DNA of 64,000 nt from positions 434,001-498,000 of the forward strand of contig NZ_JBHRXI010000001.1 of NCBI RefSeq assembly GCF_042648365.1. The letters run 5' to 3'. Made by a program: the position numbers and the translations under genes. Shown in pieces: positions 52,078 to 59,659 of this stretch; the first letter of the stretch is position 1; each line of letters starts with the position of its first letter. The notes beneath the pieces are model-generated. The model ran no database searches and had not been told where the DNA came from. It worked only from the letters and a program-made list of their open reading frames with translations. This DNA comes from Lutimaribacter_A marinistellae. GTDB lineage: Bacteria > Pseudomonadota > Alphaproteobacteria > Rhodobacterales > Rhodobacteraceae.

Positions 52078-53196
52078 TCAGGCCTGCGGACGCAGGGCAA
52101 GCGCGATCCGCTGCGCGGCCTGCCCATCGCCATAAGGGTTGAGGGCGCGCGACATGGTCGCGTGTGCCTGCGGGTCGGTCAGCAGGCGCATCGCCTCGGC
52201 GTGTATCTTGGCCGGATCGGTCCCCACGAGACGCACGGTCCCGGCCTCGACCGCCTCGGGGCGTTCGGTCGTCTCGCGCATCACCAGAACCGGTATGCCA
52301 AGGCTGGGCGCCTCTTCCTGGACGCCGCCGGAATCGGTCAGGATCAGGTGGGCACGGCGCATCAGCCAGACGAAAGGCAGGTAATCCTGCGGTTCGATCA
52401 GGTGGATGCCCGGCTGTTCGCCGAGAAGGCGGTTCACCGGGTCCTGTACATTGGGGTTGAGGTGCACGGGATAGACCACCTGCGCCCCGCTGTCGCGCGC
52501 GATGCGGGCGATGGCGCTACAGATATCCGCGAAGCCCTGACCGAAATTCTCGCGCCGGTGGCCGGTGACAAGCACCATGCGGCGATCGGGGTCGAGAAAG
52601 GGAAACCGCGCCTGCATCTGCGCGTCGAGCGCAGGATCGGCATCGAACCGCGCGGTCACGTCGAGCAGGGCGTCGATGACGGTGTTGCCGGTGACGTGGA
52701 TCGTGGCGTCATCGACATTCTCGGCCAGAAGCGCGCAGCGCGCGGTTTCAGTCGGTGCAAAATGCAGATCGGCAAGGCGCCCCACGACCGAGCGGTTCAT
52801 CTCTTCGGGCCAGGGTGCGCGCAGGTTGCCGGTTCGCAGCCCGGCCTCGACATGGCCGACGGGAACCTGTGCGTAGAACCCGGCCAGCGCGGCGGCCATC
52901 GTCGTGGTGGTGTCGCCGTGGACAAGCAGCCTGTCGAACCGCTCGGTCGTCAGCACATCGCGCATCGCGACCAGGATCCGGGCGGTGACGTCGGTCAGAT
53001 CCTGCCCCGGCTGCATGATGTCGAGGTCGATATCGGGCGTGATGGCAAACAGGTCGAGGACCTGGTCCAGCATGCTGCGATGCTGGGCGGTCACGCAGAC
53101 GCGGGTATCGATCCCCGGGGTCTCGCGCAGGCGATGGATCACGGGGGCCATCTTGATGGCTTCGGGCCGGGTTCCGAATACGACCAGTGTCTTCAC
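52078..53196 (-). CDS. wecB: UDP-N-acetylglucosamine 2-epimerase (non-hydrolysing)
   Basis: GTG 53196 follows AAAGGG and gives 372 residues beginning VKTLVVFGTRPEAIKMAPV. The active-site regions are VHGDTTTTMAAAL, VGHVEAGLRTGN, PWPEEMNRSVVGRLADLHFAPTE, LVTGHRRENFG and ILTDSGGVQEEAPSLG. The enzyme interconverts UDP-GlcNAc and UDP-ManNAc. Together with the adjacent dehydrogenase it would make UDP-ManNAcA, or it may supply ManNAc alone. Confidence 0.94.
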   Translation of the reverse strand: MKTLVVFGTRPEAIKMAPVIHRLRETPGIDTRVCVTAQHRSMLDQVLDLFAITPDIDLDIMQPGQDLTDVTARILVAMRDVLTTERFDRLLVHGDTTTTMAAALAGFYAQVPVGHVEAGLRTGNLRAPWPEEMNRSVVGRLADLHFAPTETARCALLAENVDDATIHVTGNTVIDALLDVTARFDADPALDAQMQARFPFLDPDRRMVLVTGHRRENFGQGFADICSAIARIARDSGAQVVYPVHLNPNVQDPVNRLLGEQPGIHLIEPQDYLPFVWLMRRAHLILTDSGGVQEEAPSLGIPVLVMRETTERPEAVEAGTVRLVGTDPAKIHAEAMRLLTDPQAHATMSRALNPYGDGQAAQRIALALRPQA

Positions 53197-53396
53197 GCTT
53201 GCCCTTTCCCCATGCTGGCGGTGCATGCCCCCTGCCCTGCCTAGCCGCTTGGCACCGGAATGCAAGGCCGCCAGACAGTGTGGTGACACCGGGCGGCGAA
53301 ATCGTGTATGGCATCCCGACGCACGGGCCGGGTGCGGAGCACTGCCGCGCGCAGCCCGCATGACATCATGGCCGCAAACGCAAGGACATCTGCTGC

Positions 53397-54737
53397 ATGA
53401 CTCGCAAGCTATTCGGAACCGACGGGGTGCGCGGACGCGCGAACGAGTTTCCGTTGACCGCCTCGACCATCCTGTCGCTGGCCTCGGCCGTGGGGCAATA
53501 TTTCAACCGCGACCAGAAACGGCACCGGGTGGTGATCGGCAAGGATACGCGGCGGTCCTGCTACATGCTGGAAAACGCGATGACCGCGGGGTTCACAGCC
53601 GCCGGGCTGGACGTGTTCGCCCTGGGCCCGATTCCGACGCCGGGCGTGGGCCGGTTGACGCATTCGATGCGGGCCGATCTGGGCGTGATGATCTCGGCCT
53701 CGCACAACCCGCATTTCGACAACGGCATCAAGTTCTTCGGCCCCGACGGCTACAAGCTGGACGATGCGGCCGAGGCCGAGATCGAGGCGCTGATGATGCA
53801 GAACATCGCCCCGGTCGATGCGCTGCAGATCGGGCGGGTCACGCGTCTGAACGACTCCATCGGGCGCTATGTCGAATATGCCAAGACCACCGTATCTGAC
53901 CGGGGCCGGCTGACCGGGCTGAAGGTGGTGCTGGATTGCGCCAACGGGGCCGCCTACAAGGTCGCGCCGCTTGTCCTGTGGGAGCTGGGGGCCGAGGTGA
54001 TCCCCATCGGGGTCAACCCGAACGGCTACAACATCAACGAGGGCTGCGGCTCCACCCATCCGGAAAAGGCCGCGCAGGCGGTTCTGGACCACAAGGCCGA
54101 TGTGGGGATCTGCCTGGATGGCGATGCCGACCGGATCATCATCATCGACGAGACCGGCGCGGTGGTCGATGGCGACCAGATCATGGCGCTGCTGGCGGCG
54201 GACTGGTCGCGCGCCGGGCGGCTGCGGCATAACACGCTGGTGGCAACCGTCATGTCCAACCTGGGGCTGGAACGGTACCTTGAGGGTCTGGGCGTCGCGA
54301 TGCGCCGCACGCCGGTCGGCGACCGCTATGTCGTGGAGGTGATGCGCAAGGAGGGGTTCAACCTCGGCGGTGAGCAATCGGGCCATGTCGTCATGACCGA
54401 TTACACCACCACGGGCGACGGGCTGGTCACCGGGCTGCAATTCCTCGCCATGCTCAAGGAAAGCGACAAACCGGCAAGCGCCCTGCTCAACGTGTTCGAA
54501 AAGGTACCGCAGATCTTGGAGAATGTCCGTTACGCGCAGGGAACCGCACCGCTGGAGAACCCCATCGTGCAGAAGGTGATCCAGGAGGGCGAGGCGCGGC
54601 TTGGCGATACCGGGCGGTTGCTCATCCGCAAGTCGGGGACCGAGCCGCTGATCCGCGTGATGGGCGAAAGCGAGGATAGCGAGCTGCTGGCCGAGGTGAT
54701 CGCCGATATCGCGCAAAGCGTAGCGGAAGCCGGGTGA
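53397..54737 (+). CDS. glmM: Phosphoglucosamine mutase
   Basis: The 446-residue enzyme has FGTDGVRGRANEFPLT at the N-terminus, the phosphoserine loop ISASHNPHFDNGIKFFG, the metal loop CLDGDADRIIIID and the C-terminal phosphate-binding RKSGTEPLIRVMGE. It converts GlcN-6-P to GlcN-1-P for UDP-GlcNAc. It is an essential cell-wall enzyme, here embedded among polysaccharide genes. Divergent from wecB across about 200 bp. Confidence 0.96.
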   Translation: MTRKLFGTDGVRGRANEFPLTASTILSLASAVGQYFNRDQKRHRVVIGKDTRRSCYMLENAMTAGFTAAGLDVFALGPIPTPGVGRLTHSMRADLGVMISASHNPHFDNGIKFFGPDGYKLDDAAEAEIEALMMQNIAPVDALQIGRVTRLNDSIGRYVEYAKTTVSDRGRLTGLKVVLDCANGAAYKVAPLVLWELGAEVIPIGVNPNGYNINEGCGSTHPEKAAQAVLDHKADVGICLDGDADRIIIIDETGAVVDGDQIMALLAADWSRAGRLRHNTLVATVMSNLGLERYLEGLGVAMRRTPVGDRYVVEVMRKEGFNLGGEQSGHVVMTDYTTTGDGLVTGLQFLAMLKESDKPASALLNVFEKVPQILENVRYAQGTAPLENPIVQKVIQEGEARLGDTGRLLIRKSGTEPLIRVMGESEDSELLAEVIADIAQSVAEAG

Positions 54738-54828
54738 CGCCGGGAACTGGCCGCAACGGTGGACATTTCGCCGTGAAACATCCTACTCGGAGACAGGGCG
54801 CGACGGTTGCGCCGGATCGGGGCATTGC

Positions 54829-55947
54829 ATGAAGAAAGCACTTATCACGGGCATCACGGGGCAGGACGGCTCCTACCTGGCGGAATTCCTGCTGGAAAAG
54901 GGATACGAGGTGCATGGCATCAAGCGGCGCGCCTCGCTGTTCAACACCCAGCGGATCGACCACATCTACCAGGATCCGCACACCGATCACGCGCGGTTCC
55001 GGCTGCATTACGGCGACCTGACCGACAGTTCCAACCTGACCCGCATCATGCGCGAGGTGGAGCCTGACGAGGTCTATAACCTCGGCGCGCAAAGCCACGT
55101 GGCGGTCAGCTTCGAGTCGCCCGAATACACCGCCGATGTCGATGCGTTGGGCACCCTGCGCCTGCTGGAAGCGGTCCGTTTCCTTGGCCTGGAGAACAAG
55201 ACACGGTTTTACCAGGCCTCGACCTCGGAGTTGTACGGGCTGGTGCAGGAGACGCCGCAGAAGGAAACGACGCCATTCTACCCGCGCTCGCCCTACGCGG
55301 TGGCAAAGCTCTACTCCTACTGGATCACGGTGAATTACCGCGAGGCTTACGGGATGTATGCCTGCAACGGCATCCTGTTCAACCACGAGAGCCCGCGCCG
55401 GGGCGAGACCTTTGTCACGCGCAAGATCACGCGTGGGCTGGCCAATATCGCGCAGGGGCTGGAGCCGTGCCTCTACATGGGCAATATCGACGCGCTGCGC
55501 GACTGGGGCCATGCCAAGGATTACGTGCGCATGCAGTGGATGATGCTGCAACAGGAAAACCCCGAGGATTTCGTGATCGCCACGGGCAAGCAGTACTCGG
55601 TCCGCCAGTTCATCGACTGGTCCGCGCAGGAACTGGGCGTGACGCTGGAATTCTCGGGCGAGGGCGTCGAAGAGATCGCCACTGTTGCGGCAGTCGAGGG
55701 CGACAGGGCCCCTGCCCTGAAGCCCGGCGACGTGGTGATGCGGATCGACCCCCGCTATTTCCGCCCCGCCGAGGTCGAAACGCTACTGGGCGATCCGACC
55801 AAGGCCAAGCAGAAGCTGGGCTGGGAACCCGAGATCACCGTGCAGGAGATGTGCGCCGAGATGGTGCGCGACGACCTTGCCGCCGCGCGCCGCCACGCGC
55901 TGCTGAAAGAGCATGGCATGGACCTGCCCGTGTCGCTGGAGGGCTGA
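54829..55947 (+). CDS. gmd: GDP-mannose 4,6-dehydratase
   Basis: The 372-residue SDR enzyme has the Rossmann motif ALITGITGQDGSYLAEFL, the substrate loop GIKRRASLFNTQRIDHIY, catalytic TSELYGLV (Thr and Glu) and SPYAVAKLYSYW (Tyr-xxx-Lys), and FNHESPRRGETFVTRKIT. It makes GDP-4-keto-6-deoxymannose, the first step towards GDP-L-fucose. fcl follows after three bases. Confidence 0.96.
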   Translation: MKKALITGITGQDGSYLAEFLLEKGYEVHGIKRRASLFNTQRIDHIYQDPHTDHARFRLHYGDLTDSSNLTRIMREVEPDEVYNLGAQSHVAVSFESPEYTADVDALGTLRLLEAVRFLGLENKTRFYQASTSELYGLVQETPQKETTPFYPRSPYAVAKLYSYWITVNYREAYGMYACNGILFNHESPRRGETFVTRKITRGLANIAQGLEPCLYMGNIDALRDWGHAKDYVRMQWMMLQQENPEDFVIATGKQYSVRQFIDWSAQELGVTLEFSGEGVEEIATVAAVEGDRAPALKPGDVVMRIDPRYFRPAEVETLLGDPTKAKQKLGWEPEITVQEMCAEMVRDDLAAARRHALLKEHGMDLPVSLEG

Positions 55948-55950
55948 GCC

Positions 55951-56919
55951 ATGCGTATCTACGTGGCGGGCCATCGCGGCATGGTGGGCGGCGCGATCCT
56001 GCGCCGGCTGGAGGCGCGGCGCGCGGCGGGCGAGGATCTGGCGCTGATCACCCGTACCCATGCCGAGCTGGACCTGACCGACCAGGCGCAGGTCGCGGAT
56101 TTCATGGCCGAGGCGCGGCCTGACGTGGTGATCCTTGCCGCTGCCAAGGTGGGCGGCATTCACGCCAACAACACCTACCCGGCCGAATTCATCTATGAAA
56201 ACCTGATGATCGAATGCAACGTGATCCACCAGGCCTATGCCGCTGGGGTCCGTCGCCTGCTGCAACTGGGATCAAGCTGCATCTATCCCCGCGCCGTGCC
56301 GCAGCCGATGCGCGAGGATGCGCTGCTGACGGGTGTTCTGGAACCCACGAACGAGCCTTATGCCATCGCCAAGATCGCGGGCATCAAGCTGTGCGAAAGC
56401 TACAATCGGCAATATGGCGTCGATTACCGCTCGGTCATGCCGACGAACCTTTACGGGCCGGGTGACAATTTCCACCCTGAGAACAGTCATGTCCTGCCGG
56501 CGCTGATCCGGCGGTTTCACGAAGCCGCGCGCGACGGGGCCGAGAGCGTGACGATCTGGGGCACCGGCACGCCCCGGCGCGAATTCCTGCATGTCGATGA
56601 TATGGCCGAAGCGTCGCTTTTCGTTCTGGACCTCGATGCCGAGACCTATGCGGCCAACACGCAGCCGATGCTAAGCCATATCAACGTGGGCACGGGAGAG
56701 GATATCGCGATCCTGGACCTGGCGCACATGGTGGCCGAGGTCACCGGTTTTGCCGGGCAGATCGAGACCGACCCAAGCAAGCCCGACGGCACCATGCGCA
56801 AGCTGATGGATGTGAGCCGGCTGGCCGATATGGGCTGGAGCGCGCGGATCGGCCTGCGTGACGGTGTCGAGGAGACCTATCGCTGGTTCCTTGCCAACCA
56901 GGACAGTTTCCGCGCCTGA
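55951..56919 (+). CDS. fcl: GDP-L-fucose synthase
   Basis: The 322-residue SDR enzyme has GHRGMVGGAILRRLE, AAKVGGIHANNTYPAEFIYEN, the catalytic Ser and Tyr-Lys in LGSSCIYPRAVPQP and NEPYAIAKIAGIK, and GTGTPRREFLHVDDMA. It epimerises and reduces the Gmd product to GDP-L-fucose. It is coupled to gmd and convergent with manC 17 bp downstream. Confidence 0.96.
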   Translation: MRIYVAGHRGMVGGAILRRLEARRAAGEDLALITRTHAELDLTDQAQVADFMAEARPDVVILAAAKVGGIHANNTYPAEFIYENLMIECNVIHQAYAAGVRRLLQLGSSCIYPRAVPQPMREDALLTGVLEPTNEPYAIAKIAGIKLCESYNRQYGVDYRSVMPTNLYGPGDNFHPENSHVLPALIRRFHEAARDGAESVTIWGTGTPRREFLHVDDMAEASLFVLDLDAETYAANTQPMLSHINVGTGEDIAILDLAHMVAEVTGFAGQIETDPSKPDGTMRKLMDVSRLADMGWSARIGLRDGVEETYRWFLANQDSFRA

Positions 56920-56936
56920 CGGGTTTCAGACCGGGC

Positions 56937-58373
56937 TCAGGACCGGGCGTAGACGTCCTCGTACCGCACGATATCGTCCTCGCCCAGGTACGACCCGGTC
57001 TGTACCTCGATCAGAACCATGGGCACCTTGCCCGGGTTTTCCATCCTGTGCACCGATCCCAGTGGAATGTAGACGGATTCGTTTTCCGAGATCAGCCGCA
57101 CCTCGTCATCGACGGTGACCTTGGCAGTGCCCGCGACCACGATCCAATGCTCGGACCGGTGGTGATGGCTTTGCAGGCTGAGCGCCGCGCCGGGATGCAC
57201 GTGGATGCGCTTGACCTGGAAACGGTCGCCTATGGCAAGGCTTTCGAACCAGCCCCAGGGACGATGATCGACCGGCAGGCTTTCCGCTTGCACGGCGTGC
57301 TTGGCCTTGAGGGCAGTGACAGCCTGCTTGACGTCCTGCGCGCGGTCCATGCTGGCCACCAGTACGGCATCCTTCATCGCGACGGCAATCAGGTTCTCGA
57401 CGCCAAGGCCCACAAGTTCCAGCTGCTCTGCCTCGGACCGCAAAAGGGAGTTGCGGCAATCGATGGCGGTGACCGAGCCGGAAGTGGCGACGCCATCTGC
57501 ATCCGGATTGCCCAGTTCATGTACGGCAGACCAACTGCCGAGATCGGACCAGCCGCCGGAAAACGGAACGACGGACAGGTTGCCCGCCCTCTCCATCACC
57601 GCGTAGTCGATCGAGATATCCTCGGCCCCGGCCCAGCTTTCGGGATCGAGCCGCAGAAAGCCAAGATCGGGTTTCGCACGCTCGACCGCAGCGCGGACCG
57701 GCGCACATAGGGCGGAGGCATGCGCCTCGAACGCGGCAAGGATGTCGCGCACGGCGAACAGGAATATGCCCGAGTTCCACAGGTAGCTGCCATCGGCGAG
57801 CATCTGTTCGGCGGTCTGCATGTCGGGCTTTTCGACAAAGCGCCGAAGCGGTTGCGCGGCGCCCGAACCGTCGGGCCGTGTTTCGAGTTGCAGGTAGCCG
57901 TAACCGGTTTCCGGTCGATCGGGCGTGATGCCAAAGGTCACGAGGTCGCCGCGGGTGCGCACCGCCTCGATCCCGCGGGCAACGGCGGCGTGGAACGCCT
58001 GCGCGTCGGGCACGACGTGATCCGATGGTGCGACCAGCATGATCGCCTCGGGGTCGGTCGCATGGAGATGCAGCGCAGCGGCAAGGATCGCAGGCGCGGT
58101 ATTGCGCCCCTCGGGTTCGATGAGGATGGGACCGGGGTCGATGCCGATGGCTGAAAGCTGCTCGGTCACGATGAAGCGGAAATCGGAATTGGTCAGCACC
58201 ATGGGCGACCCGAACGCCAGATCCGCCGACTGGCGCATACGCTGAGCCGAGGCCTGGAACAGGGTCACATCGCCCACCAGCGGAACGAATTGCTTGGGAT
58301 AGCTCTTGCGCGACAGCGGCCAGAGCCGCGTTCCGGACCCGCCGCACAGAATGACCGGAACGATCTGCGTCAT
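56937..58373 (-). CDS. manC: Mannose-1-phosphate guanylyltransferase / mannose-6-phosphate isomerase
   Basis: ATG 58373 follows GAGGAG and gives 478 residues. The N-terminal nucleotidyltransferase has VILCGGSGTRLWPLSRKSYPKQF and the FVEKPD loop. The C-terminal cupin (from RPWGWFESLAIGDRFQVKRI, with SLQSHHHRSEHW) is the type II PMI domain. It makes GDP-mannose, the substrate of Gmd on the opposite strand. Its 3' end faces fcl. Confidence 0.95.
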   Translation of the reverse strand: MTQIVPVILCGGSGTRLWPLSRKSYPKQFVPLVGDVTLFQASAQRMRQSADLAFGSPMVLTNSDFRFIVTEQLSAIGIDPGPILIEPEGRNTAPAILAAALHLHATDPEAIMLVAPSDHVVPDAQAFHAAVARGIEAVRTRGDLVTFGITPDRPETGYGYLQLETRPDGSGAAQPLRRFVEKPDMQTAEQMLADGSYLWNSGIFLFAVRDILAAFEAHASALCAPVRAAVERAKPDLGFLRLDPESWAGAEDISIDYAVMERAGNLSVVPFSGGWSDLGSWSAVHELGNPDADGVATSGSVTAIDCRNSLLRSEAEQLELVGLGVENLIAVAMKDAVLVASMDRAQDVKQAVTALKAKHAVQAESLPVDHRPWGWFESLAIGDRFQVKRIHVHPGAALSLQSHHHRSEHWIVVAGTAKVTVDDEVRLISENESVYIPLGSVHRMENPGKVPMVLIEVQTGSYLGEDDIVRYEDVYARS

Positions 58374-58542
58374 CTCTCTCCTCGCTGCTGTCGCATGCCG
58401 CGCCCATCGGTGCGGTTCGGGACCATCTATCCGGGAAGGCATCGGAAAAGGGAACGCCTGAAATGCGGACAGGCCCGCACTGGGGCGAGCCTGTCACAGT
58501 ATTCTACATGACCGCAGGTCGTTTACGTCCGGGTCGGGACGA

Positions 58543-58860
58543 TTACGGGCTGGTGGTCGTGGTGGTGGTCGAGTCGTCGTCACCCAGCGCGATGGCGAGG
58601 AAGACAACCGCAACTGCGCCTGCGACTGCGGCCTGGTTCAGGCCGGTGCCGCCCAGAACTGCGGGAGTGGCAACGTTGCCGGCATAGGCCGGGTTCACGG
58701 TGCCGGGTACGCAGACAACCTTGAGACGACCGTCTTCCAGGTACTCTGCATCCGTTACGTCGCAAATGTTACGTTCACGCGCATCGTCGATGGCCGCAGC
58801 ATAGGACACGGCGGGAACAAATGCTGCGCAGGTGGCGATCGCTGCAATTACTTTTTTCAT
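58543..58860 (-). CDS. Small secreted/membrane protein of a YjbE-like export module
   Basis: ATG 58860 follows AAAGGGG and gives 105 residues. A signal peptide (KKVIAAIATCAAFVPAVSYAA) precedes a short Cys-containing domain (NICDVTDAEYLEDGRLKVVCVPG). A hydrophobic Gly/Ala helix follows (LNQAAVAGAVAVVFLAIALG), then a Thr-rich tail (DDDSTTTTTTSP). No database family is recalled with certainty. Its place next to yjbF and yjbH is where E. coli has the small yjbE, which has a similar size and Gly/Ser/Thr-rich make-up. Confidence 0.7.
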   Translation of the reverse strand: MKKVIAAIATCAAFVPAVSYAAAIDDARERNICDVTDAEYLEDGRLKVVCVPGTVNPAYAGNVATPAVLGGTGLNQAAVAGAVAVVFLAIALGDDDSTTTTTTSP

Positions 58861-58978
58861 ATCAAACCCCTTTCGACGGAAGTTGCTCGGCTTGTAGACC
58901 AGATCATAGCCCGTTTCAATCAATGATATAGCCTTCTATCTCACCTTGCGGCACTTTTTTGCCATTGGCACACAAACA

Positions 58979-59659
58979 TTATTGGTTGGTCAGGCGACGG
59001 AATCGCATGTAGCCGATGCCCGGACCGGCCCATTGGCGCGACTGCCAGACCAGGCCCGCAGCGTTATCGACCCAATAATCGTTGGCGAAATTGCCTGTCG
59101 CGCCCTCGCATGTCTGACGCAGATGGCGCGTCGCGTGGCGGCGTTGCACGATCACGATCGTCTCGGGGCCCAGATCTTCGAGTTCGCAGGCGAATGTCAT
59201 CTGCCGCGAATCATACAGGGCTGTGCGAATGAACTGCACATGCTCGCCACCGCTTGCCGGGCCGGGCCTTGCGCCCTGCGCCTGCACGCGACTCGACAGC
59301 AGGTCGTCGCCGAGGCCACGGGTGCTGATCAGGATGTCGTTGCGCATGGTGAGCGTCACGTTGTCATCTGTGCGCCAGACGCGGAGTCGACCCGGATGGT
59401 CGTCGGTCAGCTCGGCGTTGACGAAGAGATAGGCCAGTATGTCGCGTCGTTCGATGCTGGCCTCGAGGAATGACCCCTCGAGCGGGTCGAGATCGGCCCT
59501 GCGCAGCGGCGGACGCTCGACCGGTTCGCCCTGTGCCAGTCGCGCGCGAATCACGTCACGGGTGGAATTGAACACCTCGAGCTGGAGCGGCGACTCCTCG
59601 GTACCGCTGGCGCAGGCCGACAGCAGCAGCACGGCACCCATCAGAAATCGGCGAATCAT
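58979..59659 (-). CDS. yjbF: YjbF family lipoprotein
   Basis: ATG 59659 overlaps the yjbH stop (ATGA) and gives 226 residues with a lipoprotein signal (MIRRFLMGAVLLLSACASG; lipobox LSAC). The body matches the YjbF/GfcB type (RDVIRARL, RRDILAYLFVNAEL, GLGDDLLSSRVQ, EDLGPETIVIVQRRHATRHLRQTCEG). These proteins assist export of exopolysaccharide across the outer membrane. It is translated together with yjbH. Confidence 0.87.
   Translation of the reverse strand: MIRRFLMGAVLLLSACASGTEESPLQLEVFNSTRDVIRARLAQGEPVERPPLRRADLDPLEGSFLEASIERRDILAYLFVNAELTDDHPGRLRVWRTDDNVTLTMRNDILISTRGLGDDLLSSRVQAQGARPGPASGGEHVQFIRTALYDSRQMTFACELEDLGPETIVIVQRRHATRHLRQTCEGATGNFANDYWVDNAAGLVWQSRQWAGPGIGYMRFRRLTNQ

Noticed and set aside
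50947..53244. A 765-codon plus-strand frame over wecB and tviB
   Set aside because: It is a shadow of two clear sugar-nucleotide genes on the minus strand, with no domain and no ribosome site.
58468..58495. Inverted repeat GACAGGC/GCCTGTC between manC and the small secreted gene
   Set aside because: The loop is 14 nt and no T-run follows on either strand, so it is too weak to call a terminator.
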